53,980 bases of DNA from Sulfuritalea sp. (GTDB lineage: Bacteria > Pseudomonadota > Gammaproteobacteria > Burkholderiales > Rhodocyclaceae), in contig JAIPCS010000002.1 of NCBI GenBank assembly GCA_021738105.1, positions 1 to 53,980 of the forward strand, in the 5' to 3' direction. The notes under the pieces were generated by a model, which was not told the origin of the DNA, made no database searches, and saw only the letters and a program-made list of their open reading frames with translations. Each line of letters opens with the position of its first letter. Position 1 is the stretch's first letter. Below, in pieces: positions 17,015-25,956 of this stretch. A program made the translations under genes and the position numbers.

Positions 17015-18310
17015 ATGACTGTTGAAAAGGAAACCATCGTTGCAATCGTAGGCTTGGGTTACGTTGGGCTGCCGCTTGCCGTTGAGTTTGGAAAAAAATA
17101 CCGAACCATTGGCTATGACCTTGCTGAAGCCAAGATTGCCAGCTACAAGAATTACTGTGATCCTACCGGTGAAGTCAGTAGTGAGGACTTGGGGGCAGCG
17201 GTGTTTCTTGAATGCACGACCGACCCGAGCCGTCTCGCCAGCGCCGACTTTGTGATCGTTGCCGTACCCACCCCGGTAGACGAAGCCCATATTCCTGATT
17301 TTTCACCGCTCGTTGGGTCGTCTACCACGGTCGGCAAACATATGAAGAGGGGCGTCACTGTTGTCTATGAGTCCACGGTGTATCCGGGGGCCACTGAAGA
17401 AATCTGTATTCCTTTTTTGGAAGAACACTCAGGAATGAAGTGGAGGCAGGATTTCCATGTGGGTTATTCTCCCGAACGGGTCAGCCCTGGCGACAAAGAG
17501 CGCACCATTACCAAAATCGTCAAAGTCGTCTCCGGTGACGATGATGCAACGTTGAAAGCCGTCAGCGATCTCTACGAGTCGGTCATCGTGGCTGGTGTGC
17601 ATCGCGCCAGCAGTATCAAAGTTGCTGAGGCTGCTAAGGTCATCGAGAATACCCAGCGTGACCTCAATATCGCCCTGATGAACGAACTGGCGATCATCTT
17701 CGACAAGATGGGCATTGACACTCTGGAAGTCCTGCAGGCGGCCGGGACCAAGTGGAACTTCCTACCTTTCCGGCCGGGCTTGGTCGGCGGACACTGCATC
17801 GGCGTCGATCCCTACTATCTGACGCACAAAGCCGAGATGCTTGGCTACCACCCGCAAGTCATCCTGGCGGGGCGGCGTATCAATGATGGTATGGCCTCCT
17901 ATGTGGCGCAACAAACAATCAAACAGCTGATTCAATGTGGCGTGAATGTTAAGGATGCCAAGGTGGTTGTGCTTGGCCTGACATTCAAGGAAAACTGTCC
18001 CGATCTGCGGAATTCTAAGGTTGCCGATCTAGTGCATGAGCTGCAGGAATATGGTTGCGAAGTTGCAGTGCATGACCCCATTGCCGATACTGTCGAAGCC
18101 ATGCATGAATATGGGATAAGATTGTCGTGTTGGGATGAGTTGCCAAAGGCGAATGCGATGGTGGCGGCGGTATCCCACCGCGAATATTTGGACATGTCGC
18201 TCGCCAAGTTGCTCGAAAAGTTGTATTCGGCAGGAGTGTTTGTCGATGTCAAATCAACCTATGCGGTTGAGGATATTGACGAGGCTGGGTACAAGGTATG
18301 GCGCCTCTAA
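17015..18310 (+). CDS. tviB: UDP-N-acetylhexosamine dehydrogenase (TviB/WbpO type)
   Basis: A 431-residue UDP-glucose/GDP-mannose dehydrogenase-family enzyme that oxidises C6 of a UDP-sugar to a carboxylate in two NAD-dependent steps. GLGYVGLP near residue 14 binds NAD and C261 in GGHCIGVDPYY is the catalytic cysteine. KVAEAAKVIENTQRDLNIAL contains the family's conserved Lys and Asn. Overall it resembles Vi-antigen TviB, which makes UDP-GlcNAcA or UDP-GalNAcA. With the adjacent epimerase it should supply uronic-acid sugars, giving the polymer negative charge. The exact sugar cannot be read from the sequence. Confidence 0.9.
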   Translation: MTVEKETIVAIVGLGYVGLPLAVEFGKKYRTIGYDLAEAKIASYKNYCDPTGEVSSEDLGAAVFLECTTDPSRLASADFVIVAVPTPVDEAHIPDFSPLVGSSTTVGKHMKRGVTVVYESTVYPGATEEICIPFLEEHSGMKWRQDFHVGYSPERVSPGDKERTITKIVKVVSGDDDATLKAVSDLYESVIVAGVHRASSIKVAEAAKVIENTQRDLNIALMNELAIIFDKMGIDTLEVLQAAGTKWNFLPFRPGLVGGHCIGVDPYYLTHKAEMLGYHPQVILAGRRINDGMASYVAQQTIKQLIQCGVNVKDAKVVVLGLTFKENCPDLRNSKVADLVHELQEYGCEVAVHDPIADTVEAMHEYGIRLSCWDELPKANAMVAAVSHREYLDMSLAKLLEKLYSAGVFVDVKSTYAVEDIDEAGYKVWRL

Positions 18311-18341
18311 GCCCCTATTTCTTTGACTGCGTGATTCCAGT

Positions 18342-19229
18342 ATGAAACAGCCGCAAGAGTTGCTACCGGAAGACGAAATGAGCCTTGCAGACCTATGGCA
18401 AATGCTTGTCGCTGGCTGGCGACTGATACTGGGTGGCGTGGCGGCCGCATTAGCCGTTGCGGACATTTATCTTGCCATTACACCAAGGCACTATGAGGCA
18501 ACCTTGGTTGTTAGGGTAGGACAGGTCGGAGTGGCTGGATTGCTTCAGCAGAAGGCAGGTCGGGTTGGCGTGGCCGGAATGGTGCAACAGGTGGAATCAG
18601 TTGAGGATGCGATTGGATGGATGCGGGGTTCTGGGTTCATGGACGCAGTAGTGGAGTCGTTGGGCTGGAAAGGTGATGAGCGCGAACGTTTGTTCAAGTA
18701 TTCATTTCAGGTCACGAGCCCCAATGATAAGTACCTGCAGATCAGGCTCTACGGTTTAAGCCGAGATACTGCGAGGCGTGCGGCGGAGGCCTGCGTGGCC
18801 GTGCTAGCTGATAGGCATCGTAGGCTGGCAGATGAGATAGTGGCCACGAGAAACAGGAAGTTTGCGAACCTTGTTGCCGACATTGCGGATGCCGAGGTTT
18901 TCTTGCATCGCATTGAATCACTCGGTAAGAGTACTTCGCCAAATGACCGTGATCAGGGCGTAAACTGGTTACAAACCGTGAAAGACGAGAAAAGTCGCTT
19001 GCGCGATTTACGCATGCATGAGAGTGAGATGAAGGAGTCGATGAAGGCGGAATTAAATACGCAGACCATGGCAGCCGAATCGATCGTTATTTCGAGCCTC
19101 CCGGTCCATCCAAAAACGCGTCGAGTTTGGGTTTTCGCGGCAATTGGCGGACTCTTTCTTGGTGTGCTGCTGGTTTCCTTACGCTCGACCATTCGCATGA
19201 ATAAAAAGAACTGCCCTCCGGTCACTTAA
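18342..19229 (+). CDS. Wzz-like chain-length determinant / polysaccharide co-polymerase
   Basis: A 295-residue inner-membrane protein with the Wzz layout: a short cytosolic N-terminus (MSLADLWQML), membrane helix 1 (about 29-49), a large helical periplasmic region and membrane helix 2 near 263-283 (VWVFAAIGGLFLGVLLVSL), ending in a short basic tail. There is no tyrosine-kinase domain. The N-terminal periplasmic part has a near-exact duplication: GQVGVAGLLQQKA followed by GRVGVAGMVQQVE. It should set polymer length with the Wzy-like protein at 28162. Confidence 0.82.
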   Translation: MKQPQELLPEDEMSLADLWQMLVAGWRLILGGVAAALAVADIYLAITPRHYEATLVVRVGQVGVAGLLQQKAGRVGVAGMVQQVESVEDAIGWMRGSGFMDAVVESLGWKGDERERLFKYSFQVTSPNDKYLQIRLYGLSRDTARRAAEACVAVLADRHRRLADEIVATRNRKFANLVADIADAEVFLHRIESLGKSTSPNDRDQGVNWLQTVKDEKSRLRDLRMHESEMKESMKAELNTQTMAAESIVISSLPVHPKTRRVWVFAAIGGLFLGVLLVSLRSTIRMNKKNCPPVT

Positions 19230-19246
19230 AGGCAAAAGTACCCCAT

Positions 19247-20305
19247 ATGAAGAAATTTGCAGGCAAGTCAATTTTGGTTACCGGCGCATGTGGAACCATT
19301 GGCATGGAACTGATAAGGCAACTTCTGAGTGATAGCACCTACGCACCCAGGGAGCTGATCTGTATCGACAATAATGAAAGTGCGCTGTTTTTCCTGGACC
19401 AGCGTTACCTAGATGACCCGCGCGCGCACTTCTATGTCACGGACATCCGGGATCGCGATGCCCTGATTGAACTCATGAAGGGCGTGAACATTGTCTTTCA
19501 CGCCGCGGCGCTCAAGCATGTGATCCTGTGTGAAAGGTCTCCCGAGCAGGCAGTCCAGACCAATATCAGCGGGGTACAGAATATCATCGCAGCGGCAAAC
19601 GTCAATCATGTAGAAACAGTTATTTTTACCAGTTCTGACAAGGCTGTGAATCCCACCAACGTCATGGGAACATCGAAACTGATGGGCGAGCGATTGATGA
19701 CAGCTGCGAATAGCAACAAGCGGCAGGGCGGCCCCGTCTTCGCATCGACTCGCTTCGGCAATGTCCTCGGATCGAACGGGTCGGTAATACCAATCTTCCA
19801 CAAGCAGATTGCACATGGCGGCCCTGTGACGCTGACTGATCGGGCAATGACCCGGTTCGTCATGAGCATCCCGGACGCGGTCAGGCTCGTTCTCGATTCG
19901 GCTGAAATGGCCAAAGGAGGTGAGGTCTTTGTGACCAAGATGCCTACCGTACGCATTTCAGATCTTGCGATGGTCATGATTGAAGAACTGGCTCCGCGTT
20001 ACGGCAAGATGCCTGACCAGATCGAGATTGTCGAAATCGGTGCCAAACCGGGCGAGAAACTCTATGAAGAACTTATGAATGGTGAAGAGACTCGGCGCAC
20101 AGTCGAATTGAAGGATTACTTCAGCGTTCTTCCTGCATTTCGCGGGACATCGTTAAGCGTCGATTTCAGTTATCCGAACACCGTCAGTACCAAGGTCGAA
20201 AAGCCCTATATCTCCGAAGAAGAAGTGCCACTGACGAGGGAGGAAATCAAGCATTTCCTGAGGGGCAACAACCTTCTTGACTGCTTGCAAACGCATGCCG
20301 GCTAA
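19247..20305 (+). CDS. FlaA1/PseB-type UDP-N-acetylglucosamine 4,6-dehydratase
   Basis: A 352-residue soluble NAD(P)-dependent dehydratase of the Polysacc_synt_2 family. GACGTIG spans 13-19. The active-site stretch SDKAVNPTNVMGTSKLMGE has the MxxxK that replaces YxxxK in PseB/FlaA1/WbjB enzymes. DRAMTRFVMS and GAKPGEKLYEEL are also typical. Such enzymes make 4-keto-6-deoxy sugar intermediates for pseudaminic, legionaminic, QuiNAc- or FucNAc-type sugars. No aminotransferase or acetyltransferase was recognised nearby, so the final sugar is uncertain. It is followed 33 bases later by a sulfoquinovose-synthase-like gene. Confidence 0.86.
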   Translation: MKKFAGKSILVTGACGTIGMELIRQLLSDSTYAPRELICIDNNESALFFLDQRYLDDPRAHFYVTDIRDRDALIELMKGVNIVFHAAALKHVILCERSPEQAVQTNISGVQNIIAAANVNHVETVIFTSSDKAVNPTNVMGTSKLMGERLMTAANSNKRQGGPVFASTRFGNVLGSNGSVIPIFHKQIAHGGPVTLTDRAMTRFVMSIPDAVRLVLDSAEMAKGGEVFVTKMPTVRISDLAMVMIEELAPRYGKMPDQIEIVEIGAKPGEKLYEELMNGEETRRTVELKDYFSVLPAFRGTSLSVDFSYPNTVSTKVEKPYISEEEVPLTREEIKHFLRGNNLLDCLQTHAG

Positions 20306-20338
20306 GATGGCTGGCAATTGAATGGGGTTGACACCAAT

Positions 20339-21526
20339 ATGAGCCATGTTCTGATTCTCGGTGGGGACGGCTATCTCGGTTGGCCTACTGCGATGTATTT
20401 TTCGATTCGTGGTTACCAAGTGACTGTTGTCGATAACTACTTTCGCCGCAACGCCTGTACTGAACTCGATACCGGAATGCTATATCCGGTGCCCACTCTG
20501 ATCGAGAGGGCGAGAATTTGGCATGAGAAAACGGGGTGCGAAATCAAGGTGGTGATCGCCGATCTTGCAGAGCCTGATGCGATGCGTCAACTCTTCGATG
20601 GCCGTGTACTCTACCAGTGGGCGTTCAATCCGGCTTACAGTGGCATCCCCGATACGGTGATTCACTATGCCGAGCAGCCATCGGCACCCTATTCGGTGAT
20701 GGACTACCGGCACGCCGACATCACGCTCGTCAACAATCTGCGCGTCACCAATAATCTCCTCTGGGCTGTTCGCGACCTCTCTCGCGACACGCACATCATC
20801 AAGCTTGGCACTATGGGTGAGTATGGAACCCCGAATATCGATATCGAGGAAGGCTGGCTGGAAATAGAACACAAGGGACGAAAAGACAAGTTCCTCTTTC
20901 CGCGGCAGGCGAGCAGTCTCTACCACACCACCAAAATCATGGACACTGACCTCCTGTGGTTTGGCGTCCGGACTTGGGACCTCAAAGTGACCGACCTGAT
21001 GCAGGGACCGGTCTATGGTATCGAGACCGAGGAATCCAAGATCGACTCTAGGTTACAGACGATTTTCAACTATGACGAGATATTCGGAACGATCATCAAC
21101 CGGTTTGTAACCCAGGCTGTTGTTGGTTATCCGCTGACAGTCTATGGTGGTGGTGGTCAAACACGCGGGTATCTGAACATACTGGATACCATGCAGTGCG
21201 TCCATATGTCCGAACGCAATCCGCCGGCCAAGAGAGAATTGCGGATATTCAACCAGATTATGGAGACCTTCAGTGTCAACCAGTTGGCGATGTTGGTTCA
21301 GCAGGTTGGGGGCCAGCGAAGGTACGATGTGACGATCAAGAGTGTCGAAAACCCCAGGAAAGAAGCCGAACAGCACTATTACAATCCTGCGTATCAAGGG
21401 CTTCAGAACATTGGGGTCGAGCCTCACCCACTCACTGAAGCAGTCATGAACCGACTATTCGAAGTTGTGGAGGTTCATAGGGAGAGCATTCGGAAAGATG
21501 TAATCTTTTCGGGCATCAAGTGGTAG
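20339..21526 (+). CDS. UDP-sulfoquinovose synthase-like epimerase (SqdB/SQD1 family)
   Basis: A 395-residue NAD-dependent enzyme closely resembling SQD1/SqdB, which adds sulfite to a UDP-glucose-derived intermediate to form UDP-sulfoquinovose. GGDGYLGWPTA is the NAD loop. KLGTMGEYGTPNIDIEEGW, with T158, and SSLYHTTK, with Y195 and K199, match the catalytic triad pattern. YGGGGQTRGYLNILDTMQC and a C-terminal HYYN motif are also SQD1 features. ATG 20339 was chosen because the Rossmann fold starts there. In this context the product, sulfoquinovose or a relative, would enter the polysaccharide rather than sulfolipid, but that is inference. Confidence 0.85.
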   Translation: MSHVLILGGDGYLGWPTAMYFSIRGYQVTVVDNYFRRNACTELDTGMLYPVPTLIERARIWHEKTGCEIKVVIADLAEPDAMRQLFDGRVLYQWAFNPAYSGIPDTVIHYAEQPSAPYSVMDYRHADITLVNNLRVTNNLLWAVRDLSRDTHIIKLGTMGEYGTPNIDIEEGWLEIEHKGRKDKFLFPRQASSLYHTTKIMDTDLLWFGVRTWDLKVTDLMQGPVYGIETEESKIDSRLQTIFNYDEIFGTIINRFVTQAVVGYPLTVYGGGGQTRGYLNILDTMQCVHMSERNPPAKRELRIFNQIMETFSVNQLAMLVQQVGGQRRYDVTIKSVENPRKEAEQHYYNPAYQGLQNIGVEPHPLTEAVMNRLFEVVEVHRESIRKDVIFSGIKW

Positions 21527-21565
21527 TTTCATTCGGAGCGGATTCTCGGTATCGGAGGCGTAAGT

Positions 21566-22657
21566 ATGAAAAAGGTGAAAATTTTCGGCGCAGGTTCCAT
21601 CGGCAATCATTTAGCCAATGCATCGCGCCGCATGGGGTGGGCAGTTGATATTTGCGATGTCGACAGCGAAGCCCTGTGCCGTACGCGCGAACAAATCTAC
21701 CCCAGCAGGTATGGTGCATGGGATTCCTCTATCGGTCTGTACTCGAATGAACAGATTCCGACCGGAGGTTACGACCTGATCGTCGTTGGCACCCCGCCGG
21801 ACAGCCATATGGCGCTGGCGAGACAGGCCGTCAGGGAACGCCCGGTAGCGATTCTGGTGGAAAAGCCACTCTGTACCCCTGATCTTAATGGCGCACAAGA
21901 ACTGCTCGACGAAGCGAAAGTGGCCGGGGTCAAGGTATTTGTCGGCTACGATCATGTCGTTGGCAAATCGGCGCAGGCGGTTGGCACCCTGCTAAAGGAA
22001 TGCAGGGTTGGCAAGCTTGACACTATTGACGTGGAGTTCCGCGAGTATTGGGGGGGGATTTTTAATGCTCACCCTTGGTTGAGCGGCCCCGCCGATACCT
22101 ACCTCGGATTCTGGAATCGCGGTGGGGGTTCTTGTGGCGAACACTCGCACGCGGCCAATCTGTGGCAGTACTTTGCGCACCAGGCAGGTGTCGGACGTAT
22201 CGTCGAAGTTTCAGCCGAACTGGAATATGTGCGCGAGGACGGTGTCGATTACGACAAGCTGTGCTTGCTGAGCGTGCGCACGGAAAGCGGGATACTCGGA
22301 CGGGTGGTGCAGGATGTGGTGACACGCCCTACTCGCAAGTGGGCACGCATGCAGGGTGCCGACGGTTATGTGGAATGGTATTGCGGCAGCAAGCCGGGAA
22401 TCGACACCGTCTTGCATGCCCTCGACAGCGGCGTTTTGACGGAGACGAATGTCTCCAAGACGCGTCCGGATGACTTCGTCCAGGAGCTCCGGCACATTGA
22501 GGATTCGCTCAAGGGCGACGCCGAGATATCCCCCATTTCCCTCGAGCGCGGGCTGGAAACCATGATGGTCATCGCCGCTGCACACAAGTCCTCTGCGGAG
22601 AAGCGCGTCGTCCGCATCGACTATTCGAAGGGATTCGTTTCCGAGGCGCTTCGCTGA
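21566..22657 (+). CDS. Gfo/Idh/MocA-family oxidoreductase
   Basis: A 363-residue NAD(P)-dependent sugar oxidoreductase. GAGSIGNHLA near residue 8 is the nucleotide-binding loop and VEKPLCT carries the conserved EKP motif. GGGSCGEHSHAANLW supplies the substrate-side His region. It is located between the SqdB-like gene and the cupin-fused NeuB gene, and probably oxidises or reduces a sugar or sugar acid in that branch. In other nonulosonate loci a related oxidoreductase (PtmF type) occurs, but equivalence is not shown here. Confidence 0.82.
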   Translation: MKKVKIFGAGSIGNHLANASRRMGWAVDICDVDSEALCRTREQIYPSRYGAWDSSIGLYSNEQIPTGGYDLIVVGTPPDSHMALARQAVRERPVAILVEKPLCTPDLNGAQELLDEAKVAGVKVFVGYDHVVGKSAQAVGTLLKECRVGKLDTIDVEFREYWGGIFNAHPWLSGPADTYLGFWNRGGGSCGEHSHAANLWQYFAHQAGVGRIVEVSAELEYVREDGVDYDKLCLLSVRTESGILGRVVQDVVTRPTRKWARMQGADGYVEWYCGSKPGIDTVLHALDSGVLTETNVSKTRPDDFVQELRHIEDSLKGDAEISPISLERGLETMMVIAAAHKSSAEKRVVRIDYSKGFVSEALR

Positions 22658-22695
22658 ATCCGCCGTCTTTCCACGATCACTAGAGGTATTGTTTG

Positions 22696-24225
22696 ATGAA
22701 TGAGTTTGATTTTTGCGATCTGTTTGTCTTCGACATGGCAAACAACCACCAAGGTGACGTGGCCCACGGCCTGAAGATCGTTCGCCAGATCGGCGAGGTG
22801 GCCCGCAAGCACGGCGTAAAGGGGGTAATGAAGTTTCAGTTCCGCCAGTTGGAGAGCTTTATTCATCCGGAACACCAGAAAGACAGCAAGGCGAAGCACA
22901 TCAACCGTTTCATGTCGACGCGGCTTGACCGCAAGCAATATCAGACACTCCTGGACGCCGTGCGTGATGAAAAAATGTATGCGATGTGCACGCCCTTCGA
23001 CGAGGAGTCAGTGGATGTCATCACCGAGATGGGTTTCGATTTCCTCAAAATAGCCAGTTGCTCTGCCAAGGACTGGCCGTTGCTGGAAAAGGTAGCCTCA
23101 ACCTGTATGCCGGTGGTTGTGTCGACGGGGGGGCTGCAAATCAGCGATCTTGACGATGTGGTGAGTTTTTTCGAGCATCGTGGTGTTCCCCATGCAATCA
23201 TGCATTGCGTGTCCATCTATCCGATTCCCGATGACGAGTTCCACCTGAACCAGATCGATATGTTGCGGCGCCGTTATCGCAAACATGTTATCGGCTGGTC
23301 CACACATGAGAACCCGGACAATGTCCTTCCCGGACAACTGGCGGTGGCGAAAGGTGCCCGTATTTTCGAACGCCACGTCGGCATTGAAACCGATCAGATC
23401 AAGTTGAATGCTTATTCCTCAACGCCAGCCCAAGTGGATCGCTGGATCGAGGCCTGCCTTTACGCCACAAAGCTATGCGGCGGACAGCAGCCACGTGGGG
23501 TGCCTGCTGCCGAAAAAGAGTCCATCGATAGCCTGCGGCGCGGCGTCTATTTCCGTAAGGTACTTAAGAAGGGCGCGGAGATTACCCGTAGCGACGTCTA
23601 CTTTGCGATGCCATACCACGAAGGACAGCTTGAGAGCGGACACTGGCGGGAAGGGATCGTCTGCAAAGCGGACGTGCGGAAGGATGCTCCGCTCCTGAAC
23701 GCGGAAATTGTGGTCCCTGAGCTGTCACCCTTCTCAGTACTCAAGAATGCCGTGCATGAAGTGAAGGCACTGCTGAACGAAGCATGCGTCGAACTTAACA
23801 GCGACTTCCAGATCGAGTTTTCCCACCATTACGGGATACAGAACTTCCGCGAAGTGGGAGCACTGATCATCAATTGCATCAACCGTGAATACTGCAAGAA
23901 GATCATCGTTCAGCTTACCGGTCAGCGTCACCCGGTTCATTACCATAAACGCAAGGAAGAGACCTTTCAGATCCTCCATGGTGTGCTCGAATCAGAGATT
24001 GACGGCCACCGTCGTACCCTGCACCCCGGCGAAACTGCACTGATCCAGCCGGGGGTGTGGCATCGCTTCTGGACCGAAACAGGATGCGTATTTGAGGAAG
24101 TTTCCACCACACATTACAACAATGACTCTGTCTATAACGATCGTCGCATCAACGAAATGCCACGGGAAAATCGCAAGACGGTCGCCGAGCATTGGGGACG
24201 GTTCGCTATGAAGGCAGACAGGTAA
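22696..24225 (+). CDS. NeuB-family nonulosonate synthase fused to a C-terminal cupin
   Basis: A 509-residue protein. Residues 1 to about 285 form a NeuB-type barrel that condenses phosphoenolpyruvate with a hexosamine-like aldehyde: FDMANNHQGD, MKFQFRQLES, FLKIASCSAKDW and IGWSTHENPD correspond to conserved strands. A SAF/antifreeze-like segment follows (SLRRGVYFRKVLKKGAEIT). The extra C-terminal domain (about 365-490) is a cupin, with HYHKRKEETFQILHG (HxHxxxE...G) and PGVWHRF as metal-binding motifs. Standard NeuB/PseI/LegI enzymes have about 340-350 residues and no cupin. The cupin could isomerise or epimerise the substrate, or simply bind sugar. ATG 22696 has GAGG upstream. Confidence 0.87.
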   Translation: MNEFDFCDLFVFDMANNHQGDVAHGLKIVRQIGEVARKHGVKGVMKFQFRQLESFIHPEHQKDSKAKHINRFMSTRLDRKQYQTLLDAVRDEKMYAMCTPFDEESVDVITEMGFDFLKIASCSAKDWPLLEKVASTCMPVVVSTGGLQISDLDDVVSFFEHRGVPHAIMHCVSIYPIPDDEFHLNQIDMLRRRYRKHVIGWSTHENPDNVLPGQLAVAKGARIFERHVGIETDQIKLNAYSSTPAQVDRWIEACLYATKLCGGQQPRGVPAAEKESIDSLRRGVYFRKVLKKGAEITRSDVYFAMPYHEGQLESGHWREGIVCKADVRKDAPLLNAEIVVPELSPFSVLKNAVHEVKALLNEACVELNSDFQIEFSHHYGIQNFREVGALIINCINREYCKKIIVQLTGQRHPVHYHKRKEETFQILHGVLESEIDGHRRTLHPGETALIQPGVWHRFWTETGCVFEEVSTTHYNNDSVYNDRRINEMPRENRKTVAEHWGRFAMKADR

Positions 24226-24243
24226 CCGACTGATTTCTCAACG

Positions 24244-24873
24244 ATGATCCGTTGCGTTGTCTTCGATTTCGACGGCACTCTGGTCGAATCAAATCACATC
24301 AAGCGTCAAGCCTTCTTTGATGTGGTTGGTGATTTCGAGGGCGGAGCCCCGTTGATGACGAGCATTCTGCGAGCAGCGACAGACAAGGATCGTTACTGGG
24401 TATTCGGCGAGTTTGCCAGTGCATTGCCGAGCGGAGCGGATTCTACGGAATTGGCAGATCGCTATACCAGAATCTGCCAAGAACGAATCGCCAACGCGCC
24501 TGAAATTGGTGGTGCCAAGGTCAGTCTCGAACGCTTGCGGACAGGAGGAAAACAGTTGTTCGTCAACTCCGCAACACCTGTCGATGCATTGACCACGCTG
24601 GTGTGCCTTCGTCAGCTGGATACATTTTTTGAAGGTATCTACGGCTCGCCGGCGAAGAAACACGAGAACCTGGAATCTATCCGTGTGCAACACGGCTTTG
24701 CCTTGGAGGAAATGTTGGTCGTCGGAGACGGAGAATCTGATCGCTTGTCCGCCGAGACACTTGGCTGCCATTTTGTCGCTGTCGAAAGCGCGGAAAATAA
24801 TTTCTTGCAAGAGCCGTCTTGCCGCATTCCTGACATGGTCGATTTGCCCGGAATCATCTTTTCAATTTCTTGA
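24244..24873 (+). CDS. HAD-superfamily phosphatase
   Basis: A 209-residue haloacid dehalogenase-like hydrolase. The catalytic loop FDFDGTLVES holds D8 and D10. FVNSATP supplies the Ser/Thr of motif II and VVGDGESDRLSAE the acidic motif. The small helical cap resembles phosphoglycolate-phosphatase-like enzymes. Lying 18 bases after the NeuB-cupin gene, it may remove phosphate from a sugar-acid phosphate produced by that synthase, as the separate phosphatases do in Kdo and 9-phospho-sialate pathways. The substrate is inferred from context only. Confidence 0.82.
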   Translation: MIRCVVFDFDGTLVESNHIKRQAFFDVVGDFEGGAPLMTSILRAATDKDRYWVFGEFASALPSGADSTELADRYTRICQERIANAPEIGGAKVSLERLRTGGKQLFVNSATPVDALTTLVCLRQLDTFFEGIYGSPAKKHENLESIRVQHGFALEEMLVVGDGESDRLSAETLGCHFVAVESAENNFLQEPSCRIPDMVDLPGIIFSIS

Positions 24874-24935
24874 TGGTAGCGACTTTATTCTGCGTGCATT
24901 TGACACGTGGCCGATAAACAAACGGAAAGCTAGTT

Positions 24936-25934
24936 ATGGCAAAAGTATTCGATTTCATGGACAAAGACCGTCAGGAGTTCCTACGTATTAAACATGAGGA
25001 AGCCATGCGGTTCATCGACCCTGCTACGGGAAAGATTTTTGCGGACATGGTCGAGCGAGTTAAATGCCCGGTATGTAATGTGGATGATTCAGTCTGGGTC
25101 TTCAACAAGGCCGGCTTTGATTTCGTGAAATGTCGGCACTGTGGGCTCTTGCACGTCAATCCACAGCTTACGGCTAAAACCCAGGATTCAATTTACAAGC
25201 AGTCCAAGACAGCGGAACATTGGATCAAGGTGCAGAAAAAGAACAAAGAGCAGAGCTGGAATGCGGACAGGAAGTACGTGCCGGCCCTTGATGAGTTGGC
25301 GCGCATTTATCCGCAGCAAGGCAAGCTGCTAGACGTTGGTTGTTCGATCGGACAGTTTTTGACTCTGGCTCGCGATGCTGGCTGGGATGTACAAGGCATT
25401 GAACTGAACGCGGATGCTGCGGCAATCGCGCGCAGCGATTACGGTTTGTCGATCATGGAGAAGAAGATTGATGAGGCCGGATTTGATGAAGGCGAATTTG
25501 ATGTCGTGACCCTTTGGGGTGTTTTCGAACACCTCACAGACCCCAACGGTATGCTGAAGAGTATTCGCCGCATTCTCAAGAAAGACGGATTGGTGCTGTT
25601 TTTTGTACCCAACGGTCACAGTCTGATAATTCGTTTATCACGAGAACATAACTCCACAGTGTCTGGACGGGCCCATCTTTGGTATTTCACCCCTATGACG
25701 ATGGAAAAAATCCTTCAGAAGAATGGATTCGAAAAAGCATCTGAATTCTCTGTATTGCCGCAGCTGCACGAAATTGAACATTTTCTCCAATACAACACTC
25801 TCTACTGCGAGCCGGAGGGCACTGGCCCAGAGGAGTTTATTATCCCATCTGAATTACGGAGTGTGCTTGAACAGTACATGAACGACAACAAGCTGGGCTA
25901 TAAGTTGATAACCATAGCCCGCAAAGTTGACTGA
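24936..25934 (+). CDS. Zinc-ribbon class I SAM-dependent methyltransferase
   Basis: A 332-residue protein. An N-terminal zinc-ribbon-like segment has CPVC (C44, C47) and CRHC (C66, C69). The methyltransferase core shows motif I LLDVGCSIGQFLTLA, an acidic motif II (GIELNADA) and DVVTLWGVFEHLTDP as post-motif regions. This layout recurs in polysaccharide loci, where such proteins are presumed to O- or C-methylate sugars. Its stop overlaps an open extension of the next gene. The protein at 47226 in this locus has the same architecture but differs in sequence. Confidence 0.85.
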   Translation: MAKVFDFMDKDRQEFLRIKHEEAMRFIDPATGKIFADMVERVKCPVCNVDDSVWVFNKAGFDFVKCRHCGLLHVNPQLTAKTQDSIYKQSKTAEHWIKVQKKNKEQSWNADRKYVPALDELARIYPQQGKLLDVGCSIGQFLTLARDAGWDVQGIELNADAAAIARSDYGLSIMEKKIDEAGFDEGEFDVVTLWGVFEHLTDPNGMLKSIRRILKKDGLVLFFVPNGHSLIIRLSREHNSTVSGRAHLWYFTPMTMEKILQKNGFEKASEFSVLPQLHEIEHFLQYNTLYCEPEGTGPEEFIIPSELRSVLEQYMNDNKLGYKLITIARKVD

Positions 25935-25956
25935 CGAGCTACTTAGGAGACGGGAA

